A stretch of DNA of 64,000 bases from Xanthomonas sp. DAR 34887 (GTDB lineage: Bacteria; Pseudomonadota; Gammaproteobacteria; Xanthomonadales; Xanthomonadaceae). The stretch covers positions 3,883,001-3,947,000 of the forward strand of contig NZ_CP162490.1 of the NCBI RefSeq assembly GCF_041245805.1, read 5' to 3'. The position numbers and the translations under genes are program-made. A model generated the notes under the pieces. It was not told where the DNA came from and did no database searches. It saw only the letters and a list, made by a program, of their open reading frames with translations. Each line of letters opens with the position of its first letter. Position 1 is the first letter of the stretch. Below are positions 49,088 to 58,900 of the stretch, piece by piece.

Positions 49088-50038
49088 ATGACCGATTCCA
49101 TCCCGAGCCGCCTGGGTCAGATCAACAAGCAGGGCGACGAATGGGCGTTGTTCGTCAAGAACTACACCGCCGAGGTCGATTCCTCGTTCGTGGAAAACTA
49201 CAAGCTGGAGGGTCGCGTTATGACGCGCACGATCCAGGCCGGCAAGTCCGCATCGTTCCCGGCAATCGGCAAGGTCGGCTCGCGCTACCACGTGCCGGGC
49301 ACCGACATCCTCGGCTCGACCGTGGACCACAACGAGCGCATCCTGACGCTCGACCCGATGCTTATCTCCGACGTATTCATCGCCAACATCGACGAGGCCA
49401 TGAATCACTTCGATGTGCGCGGCGAGTACACCCGTTTGCAGGGCGCCGAGCTTGCACTGCAGCGCATGAAGAACGAGCTGCGTTGCGCCATCCGTGCAGC
49501 CCGGATCACCGAGTCGGTGGTTGACGGCCAGCCAGGCGGCCTGCGTATCGTCAACGCCGCGATGCTGACCGACCCGGTCGTGATCGCCAAGGCGTTCCGT
49601 GCGGCTCGCCAGAACTTCGACGAGAAGGGCGTGAGCGAGAACAGCGCCGAGTTCACTGGCGCGCTGCGCCCGGCCCAGTACTACTTGTTGACGGAGAACA
49701 AGGACCTGATCGACCGGGACATCAACACCGAGTCGAAGGGCAGCTACAACGATGCCGTGATCGCATCGATCGCTCGTATCCCGCTGCTGAAGGTCAACGC
49801 TCTGCCGGGGACCGACGAGACCGCCGATGCTTCGCTGCAGGCCAAGTACCGCGGCGACTACAGCGGCACTGCTGGCGTCATCTTCCACCGCTCGGCGGTC
49901 GGAACCCTGCAGCTCCTGGGCCTGTCTGTCGAGGACGTGTACCAGGGCAACAAGCAGGGCACCCTGATGCTGTCGAAGTACGCGCTGGGCCACGGTGAAC
50001 TGCGTGGCGACGGCGCTGTCGAGCTGTCCACCAAGTAA
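49088..50038 (+). CDS. Major capsid protein (T7 gp10-like)
   Basis: 316 aa. The motifs SRLGQINKQGDEWALFVKNY, MTRTIQAGKSASFPAIGK and NERILTLDPMLISDVFIANIDEAMNHFDVR match the gp10 capsid family, HK97 fold. The AAAGGA ribosome binding site (49076-49081) and a hairpin precede it, and a strong terminator follows, as T-phi does in T7. Confidence 0.95.
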   Translation: MTDSIPSRLGQINKQGDEWALFVKNYTAEVDSSFVENYKLEGRVMTRTIQAGKSASFPAIGKVGSRYHVPGTDILGSTVDHNERILTLDPMLISDVFIANIDEAMNHFDVRGEYTRLQGAELALQRMKNELRCAIRAARITESVVDGQPGGLRIVNAAMLTDPVVIAKAFRAARQNFDEKGVSENSAEFTGALRPAQYYLLTENKDLIDRDINTESKGSYNDAVIASIARIPLLKVNALPGTDETADASLQAKYRGDYSGTAGVIFHRSAVGTLQLLGLSVEDVYQGNKQGTLMLSKYALGHGELRGDGAVELSTK

Positions 50039-50047
50039 TCGACCACC

Positions 50048-50085
50048 AACCGGGGGCCTCTCAACAGGGGCCTCCGGTTTTTTTT
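50048..50085 (+). terminator. Late terminator after the capsid gene (T-phi analogue)
   Basis: 14-bp stem (50048-50061 with 50066-50079, two G-U pairs), 4-nt loop, then a run of 8 T (50078-50085). Same place as T7 T-phi. Confidence 0.92.
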
Positions 50086-50102
50086 CACTTCCTGAGAACC
50101 GC

Positions 50103-50696
50103 ATGGACCTGACCCCTACCACCGAGCTTGACGCCGTTAACGAGATGCTCGGCGTGATCGGTGAGCAGCCCGTAAGCGAGCTGGAGGCCGTGGGCAACAC
50201 CGACGTTGCCATCGCCATCCGCACCCTTCGCGGCGTATCGCGCGAAGTACAAAGCGCCGCCTGGTGGTTCAATACCGACGACAGCTACACCTTCGTCCTC
50301 AACACTGAGGGCAAGGCTCTGCTGGTCAACCAAATTCTGAGCATCCGGCCGACCGGCCGAGGTGCCGCACGCATCACCCACCGCAACGGCTTCCTCTACG
50401 ACCTTTCCAATGCGACGGACGTGTTCGAGGCCGCTGCTGCACCGACCGCCAAGGTCGTGTGGTTCTATGACTACGAGCTGCTGCCAGAGACGGTACGCCG
50501 ATACATCGCCATCCGCGCGGCGCGCATCTTCCAGAAGAACGTGCTTGGCAGCGAGTCCCTCAACGGATTCACCGAAGACCACGAGGACGCCGCCCTCGCG
50601 CTCCTGAAGGACGAAGCCTTCGACTTCGAGTTCGCAGCCGGCGCCAACTTCCTCAACGACGACACCGACACCTCCGCCATCGCAACCCGCACTTGA
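50103..50696 (+). CDS. Tail tubular protein A (T7 gp11-like)
   Basis: 197 aa. The N-terminus LTPTTELDAVNEMLGVIGEQPVS and the segments AWWFNTDD and RAARIFQKNVLGS are the family hallmarks. It forms the adaptor ring between portal and nozzle. Starts ATG 50103, 17 nt after the terminator T-run. Confidence 0.92.
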   Translation: MDLTPTTELDAVNEMLGVIGEQPVSELEAVGNTDVAIAIRTLRGVSREVQSAAWWFNTDDSYTFVLNTEGKALLVNQILSIRPTGRGAARITHRNGFLYDLSNATDVFEAAAAPTAKVVWFYDYELLPETVRRYIAIRAARIFQKNVLGSESLNGFTEDHEDAALALLKDEAFDFEFAAGANFLNDDTDTSAIATRT

Positions 50697-52813
50697 GTCT
50701 CGAAACCGGAACCTATCCGTCCTTCTTGGGCGGTGTCTCCCAGCAAGACGCATCCGTCCGCAACGCAACACAAGTCGCCGATGCCCACAACGCCTGGCTC
50801 CACGCCGCGATGGGCACCGGCAAGCGCCCGGCAGCTCAGTTTCTCAAGGTCCTGGGCAACGACATCGATCACATGGCGCACTTCCACTCTATCGTCCGCG
50901 ACCAGGCTGAGCAGTACCTGGTGGTCGTCGAAAATGGCAGAGTCCGCGTGTTCGATCACGAGACCGGCTACGAGTACGACGTGCTAATGGCTGAAGGCTC
51001 GGCCGCATACCTGACCACAGACAAGCAACCTTGGTCCGTGTTCCGCGCCTGCACCCAGGCCGACACCACCTTCGTGGTGAACACTCAGGTCACCGTCAAG
51101 ATGAGCGCTGAAAAGGCGCCTGGTCGGATCACCGGCAGCGTCCAGGTCTTCACTGATCTACCCAAGCCTGAAAAGAACGTTGTGGTCCCCAATGGGGTCA
51201 TCTACGAAGTCATGGGAGCCAACGGCAACAACGCCGACAACTTCGTCGTCCAGCGTGCCGGCAAGGGCGTGTGGCAAGAGATAGCCCGTCCCGGTGCGCT
51301 CAACACGTTCGACAAGACCACGATGCCGCACCTGCTTAAGCGCATCCCCGATGTGACCCACGGGGATGGCTTGGTCTTCAGCTTCGGCCCGATGGATTGG
51401 GACAAGCGCCTCGCAGGTGACGACACCACCATCGGTCCTCCGAGCTTCGTGGACGAGAAGATCCGCGACGTGTTCTTCCACCGCGGCCGCTTCGGCGTGC
51501 TGTCCACGGAGAACTGTTGCATGTCGGAGATTGATCACCCGTTCAACTTCTGGCGTACCACCACCCAGCAGCTCCTCGACAGCGATGTCGTGGACTTCGC
51601 GGTCAACTCCCGCGGCGTGGCGCAGCTTCAGTTCGGCGTGCCGTACCAATCGGCGCTCCTGCTGTTTGGCGACAGGTCCAACTTCCAGATGACCGCCGAC
51701 CCGATGCTGACCCCGAAGACTCCAACAGTGAACGAGCTGGTCAACTACGAGTGCTCGCTCTACGTGCGCCCGCAGCTGCTGGGTGACACCCTGTACTTCG
51801 CGTCCGACTCGGGTGCCTACACGGCGATCCGGGAATACTTCGTCAACGACGTGTCGATTACGGGCGACGCAGCTGACGTGACTGCGCACGTACCGCGGCT
51901 CGTGTCCGGCAAGCTCCGGTCGATGGCCGCCGTGCCCGGCGCCGACTGCCTCCTGGTCGCGCCTGTCGATTCTCCATCGCAGCTCTACGCGTACTTCGTC
52001 CGCTGGTCCGGCGACGAGAAGTCGCAGTCCTCCTGGTCGCGCTGGGACATTTCCGGCGTCGGCCGTGTAGTCCACATCCATGCGGTCGCCGATGACGTGT
52101 TCGTCGTGGCCCAGTCGCCCGGCGGCGGCGTCGAACTGCTGAAGCTGTCGCTGTCCTTGATCCAGGAAGACGGCGACTTCGCAAAGGCGTATTCGTTCCT
52201 GCTGGACCGCATGGCTGTGCTGCAGCCGAGCTATTACGCCTTCGGCAACTACACCGACATCAACCTCCCGTACACCCTCGCAAGTCTAGCGGGCCTGACC
52301 ATCGCAAAGACCGATGACTGGGCGCAGCCGGGCGAGCTGCTGGACATGACGGGCGCCGCGCTCATCAACGGCGGCATGGGCATCCGCTTTCAAGGCAACC
52401 TGGCGGAGGGGCGCCTGGCTGTGGGCCAGAACTACGACTTCTCCGTGGAGCCATCGCGGGCCTATCTGCGCGACGGCAGGAACAACTCGGTCCTGGTCGG
52501 CCGCCTGCAGATCCGCGACATAACTGTGGCATACAAAGACGCCGCGTTCTTCGAGGTTGAGGTCATCACCCGCGGCCGCGAGCGCGACCCGCAGTCCTAC
52601 CTGGCATCCAACGCTGGCCTGATGACTGGTGTGGTTATAGGCGACGCTTTGTTCCGCACCGGAACCCCGACGTTCCACTCCGGCGAGCGACGGTTTCCTG
52701 TCCAAGCACGAGCGGACAACTGCCGCATCGTCATCAAAAACCGTCTGCCGTTCCAGTGCTGGTTCCAATCCGCGCAGTACCGCGCACTGTTCTCTTCAAG
52801 GAGCACCGTTTGA
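50693..52813 (+). CDS. Tail tubular protein B (T7 gp12-like nozzle)
   Basis: 706 aa from TTG 50693, which overlaps the previous stop. FLGGVSQQDASVRNATQVADAHNAW is the standard start of this family, followed by beta-propeller-like repeats and a long C-terminal platform. It forms the hexameric tail nozzle. Ends in a TTGA overlap. Confidence 0.93.
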   Translation: MSLETGTYPSFLGGVSQQDASVRNATQVADAHNAWLHAAMGTGKRPAAQFLKVLGNDIDHMAHFHSIVRDQAEQYLVVVENGRVRVFDHETGYEYDVLMAEGSAAYLTTDKQPWSVFRACTQADTTFVVNTQVTVKMSAEKAPGRITGSVQVFTDLPKPEKNVVVPNGVIYEVMGANGNNADNFVVQRAGKGVWQEIARPGALNTFDKTTMPHLLKRIPDVTHGDGLVFSFGPMDWDKRLAGDDTTIGPPSFVDEKIRDVFFHRGRFGVLSTENCCMSEIDHPFNFWRTTTQQLLDSDVVDFAVNSRGVAQLQFGVPYQSALLLFGDRSNFQMTADPMLTPKTPTVNELVNYECSLYVRPQLLGDTLYFASDSGAYTAIREYFVNDVSITGDAADVTAHVPRLVSGKLRSMAAVPGADCLLVAPVDSPSQLYAYFVRWSGDEKSQSSWSRWDISGVGRVVHIHAVADDVFVVAQSPGGGVELLKLSLSLIQEDGDFAKAYSFLLDRMAVLQPSYYAFGNYTDINLPYTLASLAGLTIAKTDDWAQPGELLDMTGAALINGGMGIRFQGNLAEGRLAVGQNYDFSVEPSRAYLRDGRNNSVLVGRLQIRDITVAYKDAAFFEVEVITRGRERDPQSYLASNAGLMTGVVIGDALFRTGTPTFHSGERRFPVQARADNCRIVIKNRLPFQCWFQSAQYRALFSSRSTV

Positions 52814-53271
52814 CCGTTCTCGAATACCGTCCGCCGACCTCGGGGGACATCCTGAGCGTCGCCGCTCGTATGCGGGACGCCGACGTTCTGGAGGTCGCCG
52901 CCGCGTGCGGCGACACTCCACATCAAGCTTTGCTGCGCTCATGCGATGACGCAGACGCCGTGTTCTGCATCGTCCTGGATGGGCACCCGGAGGGCATCTT
53001 CGGCGTCTCCTATCCGGGCGGACTAGGCGCCACAGTGTGGCTGCTGGGTACCGACGCCCTGAGCACCATCCCGCGACTCATGCTTACCGAGGGGCAGCGG
53101 ATTGTGGACGGCTGGTGTGACGAGTTCTCCGTGCTGCACAACTTCGTGGACGACTCGAATGAGCCGTCGAAGCGCTGGTTGGCCGCGCTGGGATTCAACT
53201 TCTCCGAGCCGCTGCCCTACGGCCCCTCGCAGGTCCCCTTCCGCTACTTCTACAGGGCCGGCCATGTGTGA
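52810..53271 (+). CDS. Internal virion protein A-like (T7 gp13 position, GNAT-like)
   Basis: 153 aa from TTG 52810. Short acetyltransferase-like fold (VFCIVLDGHPEGIFGVSYPG, then VWLLGTDAL and FVDDSNEPSKRWLAALGF) as seen for gp13-type proteins. Not expected to be an active acetyltransferase; needed for virion assembly in T7. Position between gp12 and gp14 homologues. Confidence 0.78.
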   Translation: MTVLEYRPPTSGDILSVAARMRDADVLEVAAACGDTPHQALLRSCDDADAVFCIVLDGHPEGIFGVSYPGGLGATVWLLGTDALSTIPRLMLTEGQRIVDGWCDEFSVLHNFVDDSNEPSKRWLAALGFNFSEPLPYGPSQVPFRYFYRAGHV

Positions 53272-53716
53272 CGGCGGCACCTTCTCGGTCCCCATTGCAA
53301 TGGCGATCATCGGCGCAGGCACTGCTGTCTACCAGGGCAAGCAGCAGGCCAAGGCCATCCAGAAGCAGATGGACAACGAGCAGAAGCAGATCGACTCGAA
53401 GGCCCAGGTCGATACCAACAACCGCATGGCCGAGATGCGCGCATTGCGTGCAACGGCGCGCGCATCGGCAGCAGAGGCGGCAGTGGGCGGCAACTCGCTT
53501 ATGGCCATCGACTCGGACATCCAAGCCCAGGCCGGGCGCGACGTGGCGATAGTCGAAGACAACCGCAAGCGCGGCGTCGAGACAGCGAGCATTGACGCCC
53601 AGGCGCGCGCGCGCGTGAACAAGGCCGAGACCATTGGCGGCGCCGCCACGTCGCTGGCGGGTGGTGCATCCAGCGCCTACGGCAATTACCAAATCAAGAA
53701 GCGAGGAGACACCTGA
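53264..53716 (+). CDS. Internal virion protein B-like (T7 gp14 position)
   Basis: 150 aa. N-terminal hydrophobic segment (VPIAMAIIGAGTAVYQG) then a long Ala/Gln-rich helix (KAIQKQMDNEQKQIDSKAQVD). gp14 is ejected first and enters the outer membrane in T7. Shares one base with the next ATG. Confidence 0.82.
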   Translation: MCDGGTFSVPIAMAIIGAGTAVYQGKQQAKAIQKQMDNEQKQIDSKAQVDTNNRMAEMRALRATARASAAEAAVGGNSLMAIDSDIQAQAGRDVAIVEDNRKRGVETASIDAQARARVNKAETIGGAATSLAGGASSAYGNYQIKKRGDT

Positions 53717-55920
53717 TGCCCCGTTCGAATTCGCGTGGCATCCAACGCCGCGCGGTAGCCGAGACCCGCGCGACCGCACCTGAGCAGTACCAGGTCCAGA
53801 CGAGCGGTGCCGAAGCACAGAGCTACTCGGCAGTCTCGCAGGTCACTGCAAGCGTGCTCGGGCGCCTGTCCGCTGCCGCCAACGGCGTGGTCCAGCAGCG
53901 CGCCGTACAGCAGAACCGAGAGGACAGCGTCGCCGGTCAGGCAAAGCGCACGCAGGAGACCGTCGAGGGCACTGCCGCGCAGTCGAAAGACGCGCTGTCT
54001 AGCTACACCCCGGCATTCCGCCGCGGCTACTACGTGTCCGAAGCGGCCAACAGACTGTCCGAAACACGCCTGTCGCTGACCAAGCAGCTTGCGCAGATGG
54101 AACCTGGCGACGACCCGCAACCGATCATCGAGCAAACGATGGGCGGCCTGCTGAAGCAGAAGGAGTTCCAAGACCCCCAGGTCATGGCGCAGCTCCAGCC
54201 CGCCATCCAGCAGATGCGCGAACAGGTCCTTCAGGTCCACGCGAAGTCTGAGGTCGCTGAACTGCTGGAACGCCAATCGGAGAACATGACGAGCCTGGCC
54301 CGCACGTGGGTGCAGGATGGTTCGCTCCGCTCGCCGGAAGGCCGCACGAAGTTCCGCGAGATGCTCAACACTGAGCAGTTCGCCTACCTCGACCACGACG
54401 ACGCCGACGACATCATCTCGGCCGCCTATGTGGACCTGATCCAGTCGGGCGAGGTCGATGTCACCTCGGCCACCGAGGCCCTGAAGCAGACCAGCGACGG
54501 CGAGAGCGTCCCGCTATGGGATCGCAAGAACAAAAATGGCTCCTCTTGGGCAGACCAATTCACCACCGCAGCGAAGGCCGGCGCGGCGATCCAGCGCAAG
54601 GCTTACGAAGAGAAACAGGCCACAATCCAGGCTAGCTTCGAGTCGGAGTATCAGGCGGCGGCCAGTTACGGGCGACTTTCCGACGCGAAGATCAACGCCA
54701 CCGCAGGCCGCCTGGGCCTGGTCGGCACCGACCGTCTCTCCTTCGTCCGCCACTGGATCGACCAGAACCAGGCCGGCATTCGCCGCCTGGAGCAGGAAGC
54801 CAAGGAAGCCGCGCGCCACCGCGAGGTCATCGCCACGCTCAACGCCGGCAACGGACTGACGCTGGAAACCGCGCGACTGGAGAAGTCCGCGGGCGCTGAG
54901 TGGACCGCTGCCGTCAAGAGCGGCGACCCCAAGGCGCAGGCTGGAGTGATCGCGAGATACACCAAGTACGGGGTGGTCATCCCTGCCCTAAAAGACCTGA
55001 TCGGACGGACCACCGCCGGCAACCTGACGCAAAACTACGCCACATACAAAGCCATCGCCGACGTTGATCCCATCGTTGCGGCCCGCTACGTGTCAGACGA
55101 CAACGCTGTCCTGTTCCAGGAGTACCACGAGAACAGAGCGACGTTCGGGATGAGCGACCAGGAAGCCTTGGCGGCGATCCAGCGGCCCGAACAGAAAGCG
55201 GTTCGCAGCGAGGTATCCACACGCATCGGCCGCGCTGCGACGGCGTTCTTCAAGAAGACCGACGAGATGCCCGACGGAACTCCGCTACCGCCGTGGATGC
55301 AGGCCCGCGTGCAGAATGAGGCCACACGTCTCGCTATGCGCAATCCGATGGCACCGCCTGAAGTTGCAATTTCGGCAGCGTTCGCACGTGTCAAAGGCGA
55401 TATGACAAAGGTCAACGGTCGATGGGTTGCTCGTGGCGGCATGCGCTCCGGCGCAGAGCCTGGCGTTGATCTTTTCGTGAAGCGCGCGGCCCAGGAGGCA
55501 GTTCGCCAAGGGATCATTCCGTCCACTGCAGTGGACAAGGTGTACGCAGCCCCGGCCCAGGACGATCCCAATGTGTTCATTTTGCTGCGCGGCGACCAAG
55601 GCTCTGACGGCATGCCGATCATGAGCAAGGACAAAGTACCGCGCCCGGTCGTGTTCGATCCCAGGCAGACCGCCGCCCGAGTCCAGCAGTGGCAGCGAGA
55701 CGAAGCTGAGAAGCAAGCGCGCTTTGACCAAGAGCATAAGCCGAAGAACACCGTCTTCGGCATAGACCCAGCTGCGGCCGTCGCCCAACGCACCGCCAAG
55801 GGCGACCCGACCCGCAAGCCGTCTGTGCAGAAACTCGGGGACAAGGCGCCGGAGTTCAACCAAGCCGAACGTCCTGCGAGCACCGACTTGTTGGACTACC
55901 TCTCAACCTTCAAGGACTAG
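53716..55920 (+). CDS. Internal virion protein C-like (T7 gp15 position)
   Basis: 734 aa (T7 gp15 is 747). Mostly helical, Gln/Ala-rich N-terminus and regular charged repeats. No lytic transglycosylase or other hydrolase motif is visible. Part of the internal core that forms the ejection tube. Confidence 0.85.
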   Translation: MPRSNSRGIQRRAVAETRATAPEQYQVQTSGAEAQSYSAVSQVTASVLGRLSAAANGVVQQRAVQQNREDSVAGQAKRTQETVEGTAAQSKDALSSYTPAFRRGYYVSEAANRLSETRLSLTKQLAQMEPGDDPQPIIEQTMGGLLKQKEFQDPQVMAQLQPAIQQMREQVLQVHAKSEVAELLERQSENMTSLARTWVQDGSLRSPEGRTKFREMLNTEQFAYLDHDDADDIISAAYVDLIQSGEVDVTSATEALKQTSDGESVPLWDRKNKNGSSWADQFTTAAKAGAAIQRKAYEEKQATIQASFESEYQAAASYGRLSDAKINATAGRLGLVGTDRLSFVRHWIDQNQAGIRRLEQEAKEAARHREVIATLNAGNGLTLETARLEKSAGAEWTAAVKSGDPKAQAGVIARYTKYGVVIPALKDLIGRTTAGNLTQNYATYKAIADVDPIVAARYVSDDNAVLFQEYHENRATFGMSDQEALAAIQRPEQKAVRSEVSTRIGRAATAFFKKTDEMPDGTPLPPWMQARVQNEATRLAMRNPMAPPEVAISAAFARVKGDMTKVNGRWVARGGMRSGAEPGVDLFVKRAAQEAVRQGIIPSTAVDKVYAAPAQDDPNVFILLRGDQGSDGMPIMSKDKVPRPVVFDPRQTAARVQQWQRDEAEKQARFDQEHKPKNTVFGIDPAAAVAQRTAKGDPTRKPSVQKLGDKAPEFNQAERPASTDLLDYLSTFKD

Positions 55921-55927
55921 GAACTGA

Positions 55928-58900
55928 ATGCCGACCAGCATCTTCGACCTCGCTGTACCCGAAAAGCGCGACATCAATGAAGTCGTCGCCGAAGCGGATA
56001 TCCGCAACGAGGGCGGCCACGTCGCCCGCTACATGCGCCGTAAAGAAGCCGAGCGTGTTGCTGAAGAGCGCCGCGACGGCGCGGAATTCGGGGAGCTGGT
56101 CGGCGCTGCCCAGGTTAAGGGTGGCATCGGCTTCCTCCATCGCGGCTGGCAAGAAGATCATATCGCCAAGTACGACCCGGACTGGAAACTTCCAGACGAC
56201 TTCCAAGAAGAGATGGCGACATACGGCATCTCGCCTGGTCAGTGGGAACTCTTCGGCCGCGCGACATCACAGGAGCACTACGAGCTGCTGCGAGAATTCG
56301 CCCTCCAAAACGAGATGGTGAAGGAAACTCAGTCCCAGTTCGGCGTGGCGGCGAACCTGGCCGCAGGCTTCACTGACCCAGTGGCCTTCGCGGCCGATGC
56401 TGCTACCGGCGGCCTCTCTCGCGCCGCACGCGCGGGGCGCATGGCAAACGCCGTTCGCGCAGGCTTGGTCGCAGCCGGTACCAACGCCGTCATGGAGCTG
56501 GGAAACTCACAATTCGACGCGGAGGTCACTGGCGCGGATGTGGCCCTCTCGGCTGCCTCGGGCTTCGTACTCGGCGGCGCACTCGGCGCACATCGCGGTG
56601 AGAAGTGGGCACACCCTGAGAAGGTGATGGATCTAGCGCGCCGCGACATCACCGGCTCAGCGCAGAGCATGGGCGCAGCCAAGGTGGACGGCATCGCAGA
56701 CAACCCGGTGCCGGGCATCTCCGAGCGCAATCTCTCTGACGCAATGGAAGAGCACCGCGCGCGGGGCGTGGACGAGGCGGGCATTCGGCCGGCCTTCGCT
56801 CCTGCCCGCCTCTCGCTGGCAGCCAAGATGGGCAATCTAAAGGACTCGACCGCACGCGGCGTATCCCGCTGGCTATTCCGAGATGGCGTCGGCTACACCG
56901 ACCGAAACCTCGCGGTGAAGCAGTCAGCCGGCGAGTACGCGGCGCTGAACCGCTCGGTCCTGGAGACGCAGATGCACCGCGGCTACCAGGCGGCGTGGAC
57001 TGAGGCCCGCAAGGCGAATGGCCTGTCCCGCTGGGATCGCGGCGGCGAGATGGAGTGGTCCCGCAAGGTGGCCGACGCGCTCCGCGGCGTAAAATCGGAC
57101 GACCCAACCGTGACCCAGGCAGCGAGCGCGTTGCGTCCTGTGCTGGACGCCACGTTCGACCTCGGCGTCCGCTCGGGTGTACTGGAGCACGGCAGCAAGA
57201 ACCTCGACTACTTCCCCCAGGTCCAGTCCAAGCAGGCGTACCAGCGCATCTTCGGAGAGCTGGGGCTGAGCGAAGACCAGGGCGTTGAGCTGTATAAGCA
57301 GGCCATCATCGCCGACATGCGGAAGAACGGCGACGCGAGCAAGCTGGAGAAGTTCGACGAAATTGCCGGCGACTACGAAGGGACTTCGGACCGTGCGCTT
57401 CGTGCGCGCGAGAAGGCAGACGACTTGGGCGCGCTGACCGCGGACCGCCAGGCGGCCGTCCGGTCCGCCGAAGAGGCAATGGACGCCCTGAAGGACATGC
57501 CCGGCAAGATGGGCGAGCGTCGCCGCAAGGCTGCCCAGCGCCGCATTGAAGACGCCACACGCAAGCTACAGCGCCACGACGAGCGCCTGGACAATGCCAA
57601 AGCCGGCCTGAAGGACGCGCTGGAGCACGAGCAGAAGACGCTGCACGCCAAGAGGCAGGCCAAGGCTTTGGCCGACGACGGCGGCGTAGACGAGGAGCTG
57701 GCAGAGCTGTATGCGCGCGCCCTCATCAAACGCGGCTCGCAGCTTGTGACCGGCGAAACCTCCGCGCCCCTGCGGCCGCTCAACACCGAATCAGTGGAAG
57801 AGCTGACCGAGGCCCTGCGGGATGCTGGCGCGAGTGCCGAGAAGATCGCTTCGGTCCTGGGCCGTTACACCGCGCAGATGCAGGAAGGCGCTAAGGTCGG
57901 CGCCGCGAAGAAGCGCATCCGCTTCGACCCAAACACGCAGATGGCATTCAAGAACCGCTTCGGCGACGACGTGACCCTCAAGGTCACGGACTTCCTCGAC
58001 AGCGACGCCACGCGTGTCATCTCCTCGCACATCCGCGAGGTGGTCGGCTGGTCGGCATTGGCCGAGAAGGGCGGCGTCCGCAACAAAGCGGAGCTGGATG
58101 CGCTGAAGGGCTTACTACGCACGGAGGCAGTCAAGGCCGGGGACAACCCCGAGACCACGCTCCGCATGCTCGACATCGGCGTCAAGTCGGTGATGGGCCG
58201 GACTACCGAAGAGAATCCGCACAGCACGTTCTCGCGCTGGTCGCGTGCCCTCCGGGACACGCAGTTCCTACGGGTGATGAACCAAGTCGGCTTCACGCTC
58301 TTCACTGAGCTGGGGCCAGTTGTCGCACACGCCGGGCTACTGAACACCGCTAAGTCGATCACATTCATCGGGGACTTCCTACGCCGCGGTGCGGACGGAC
58401 AACTCAAGTCCGGCGAGGCTCGCTTCATTGAGGACCTCATCGCGACCGGCACCGAGCATCTGCGGAACCCGCCCTTCCTCCGCGTGGAGGATGACGCCTT
58501 CATGCCCTCCGTCTACGGCGACAGCCGCTTCGGCCGGGCAATGGAGAACACGACAATGACGGCGCAGCGATTCACCAGCGTCATGTCGGGCATGGCACCG
58601 ATGAACACGGCCCTGCAGCGCATCGCGGGCCGAGCCACGCTGATGAAGCTGCTTCAGCTATCCAACGACGCACGCCCGCTCTCGAAGGGCATGGTGCGCC
58701 GGTTGCGCTCCTACGGCCTCGACCAGGATACGCAAGACACACTGTTCGCGTCCCTCAAGGGCATCAAGAAGGTCGAGGACATCACCGAGGCAACCTTGGG
58801 TCTGGCAGACCGCGAGCGAATCGCCGCTTTCATGTACCGCGTTACGCGCCAGCAAGTTCTGGAGGGCGACGCCAGCGATTCCATCATGCTGATGCACTCG

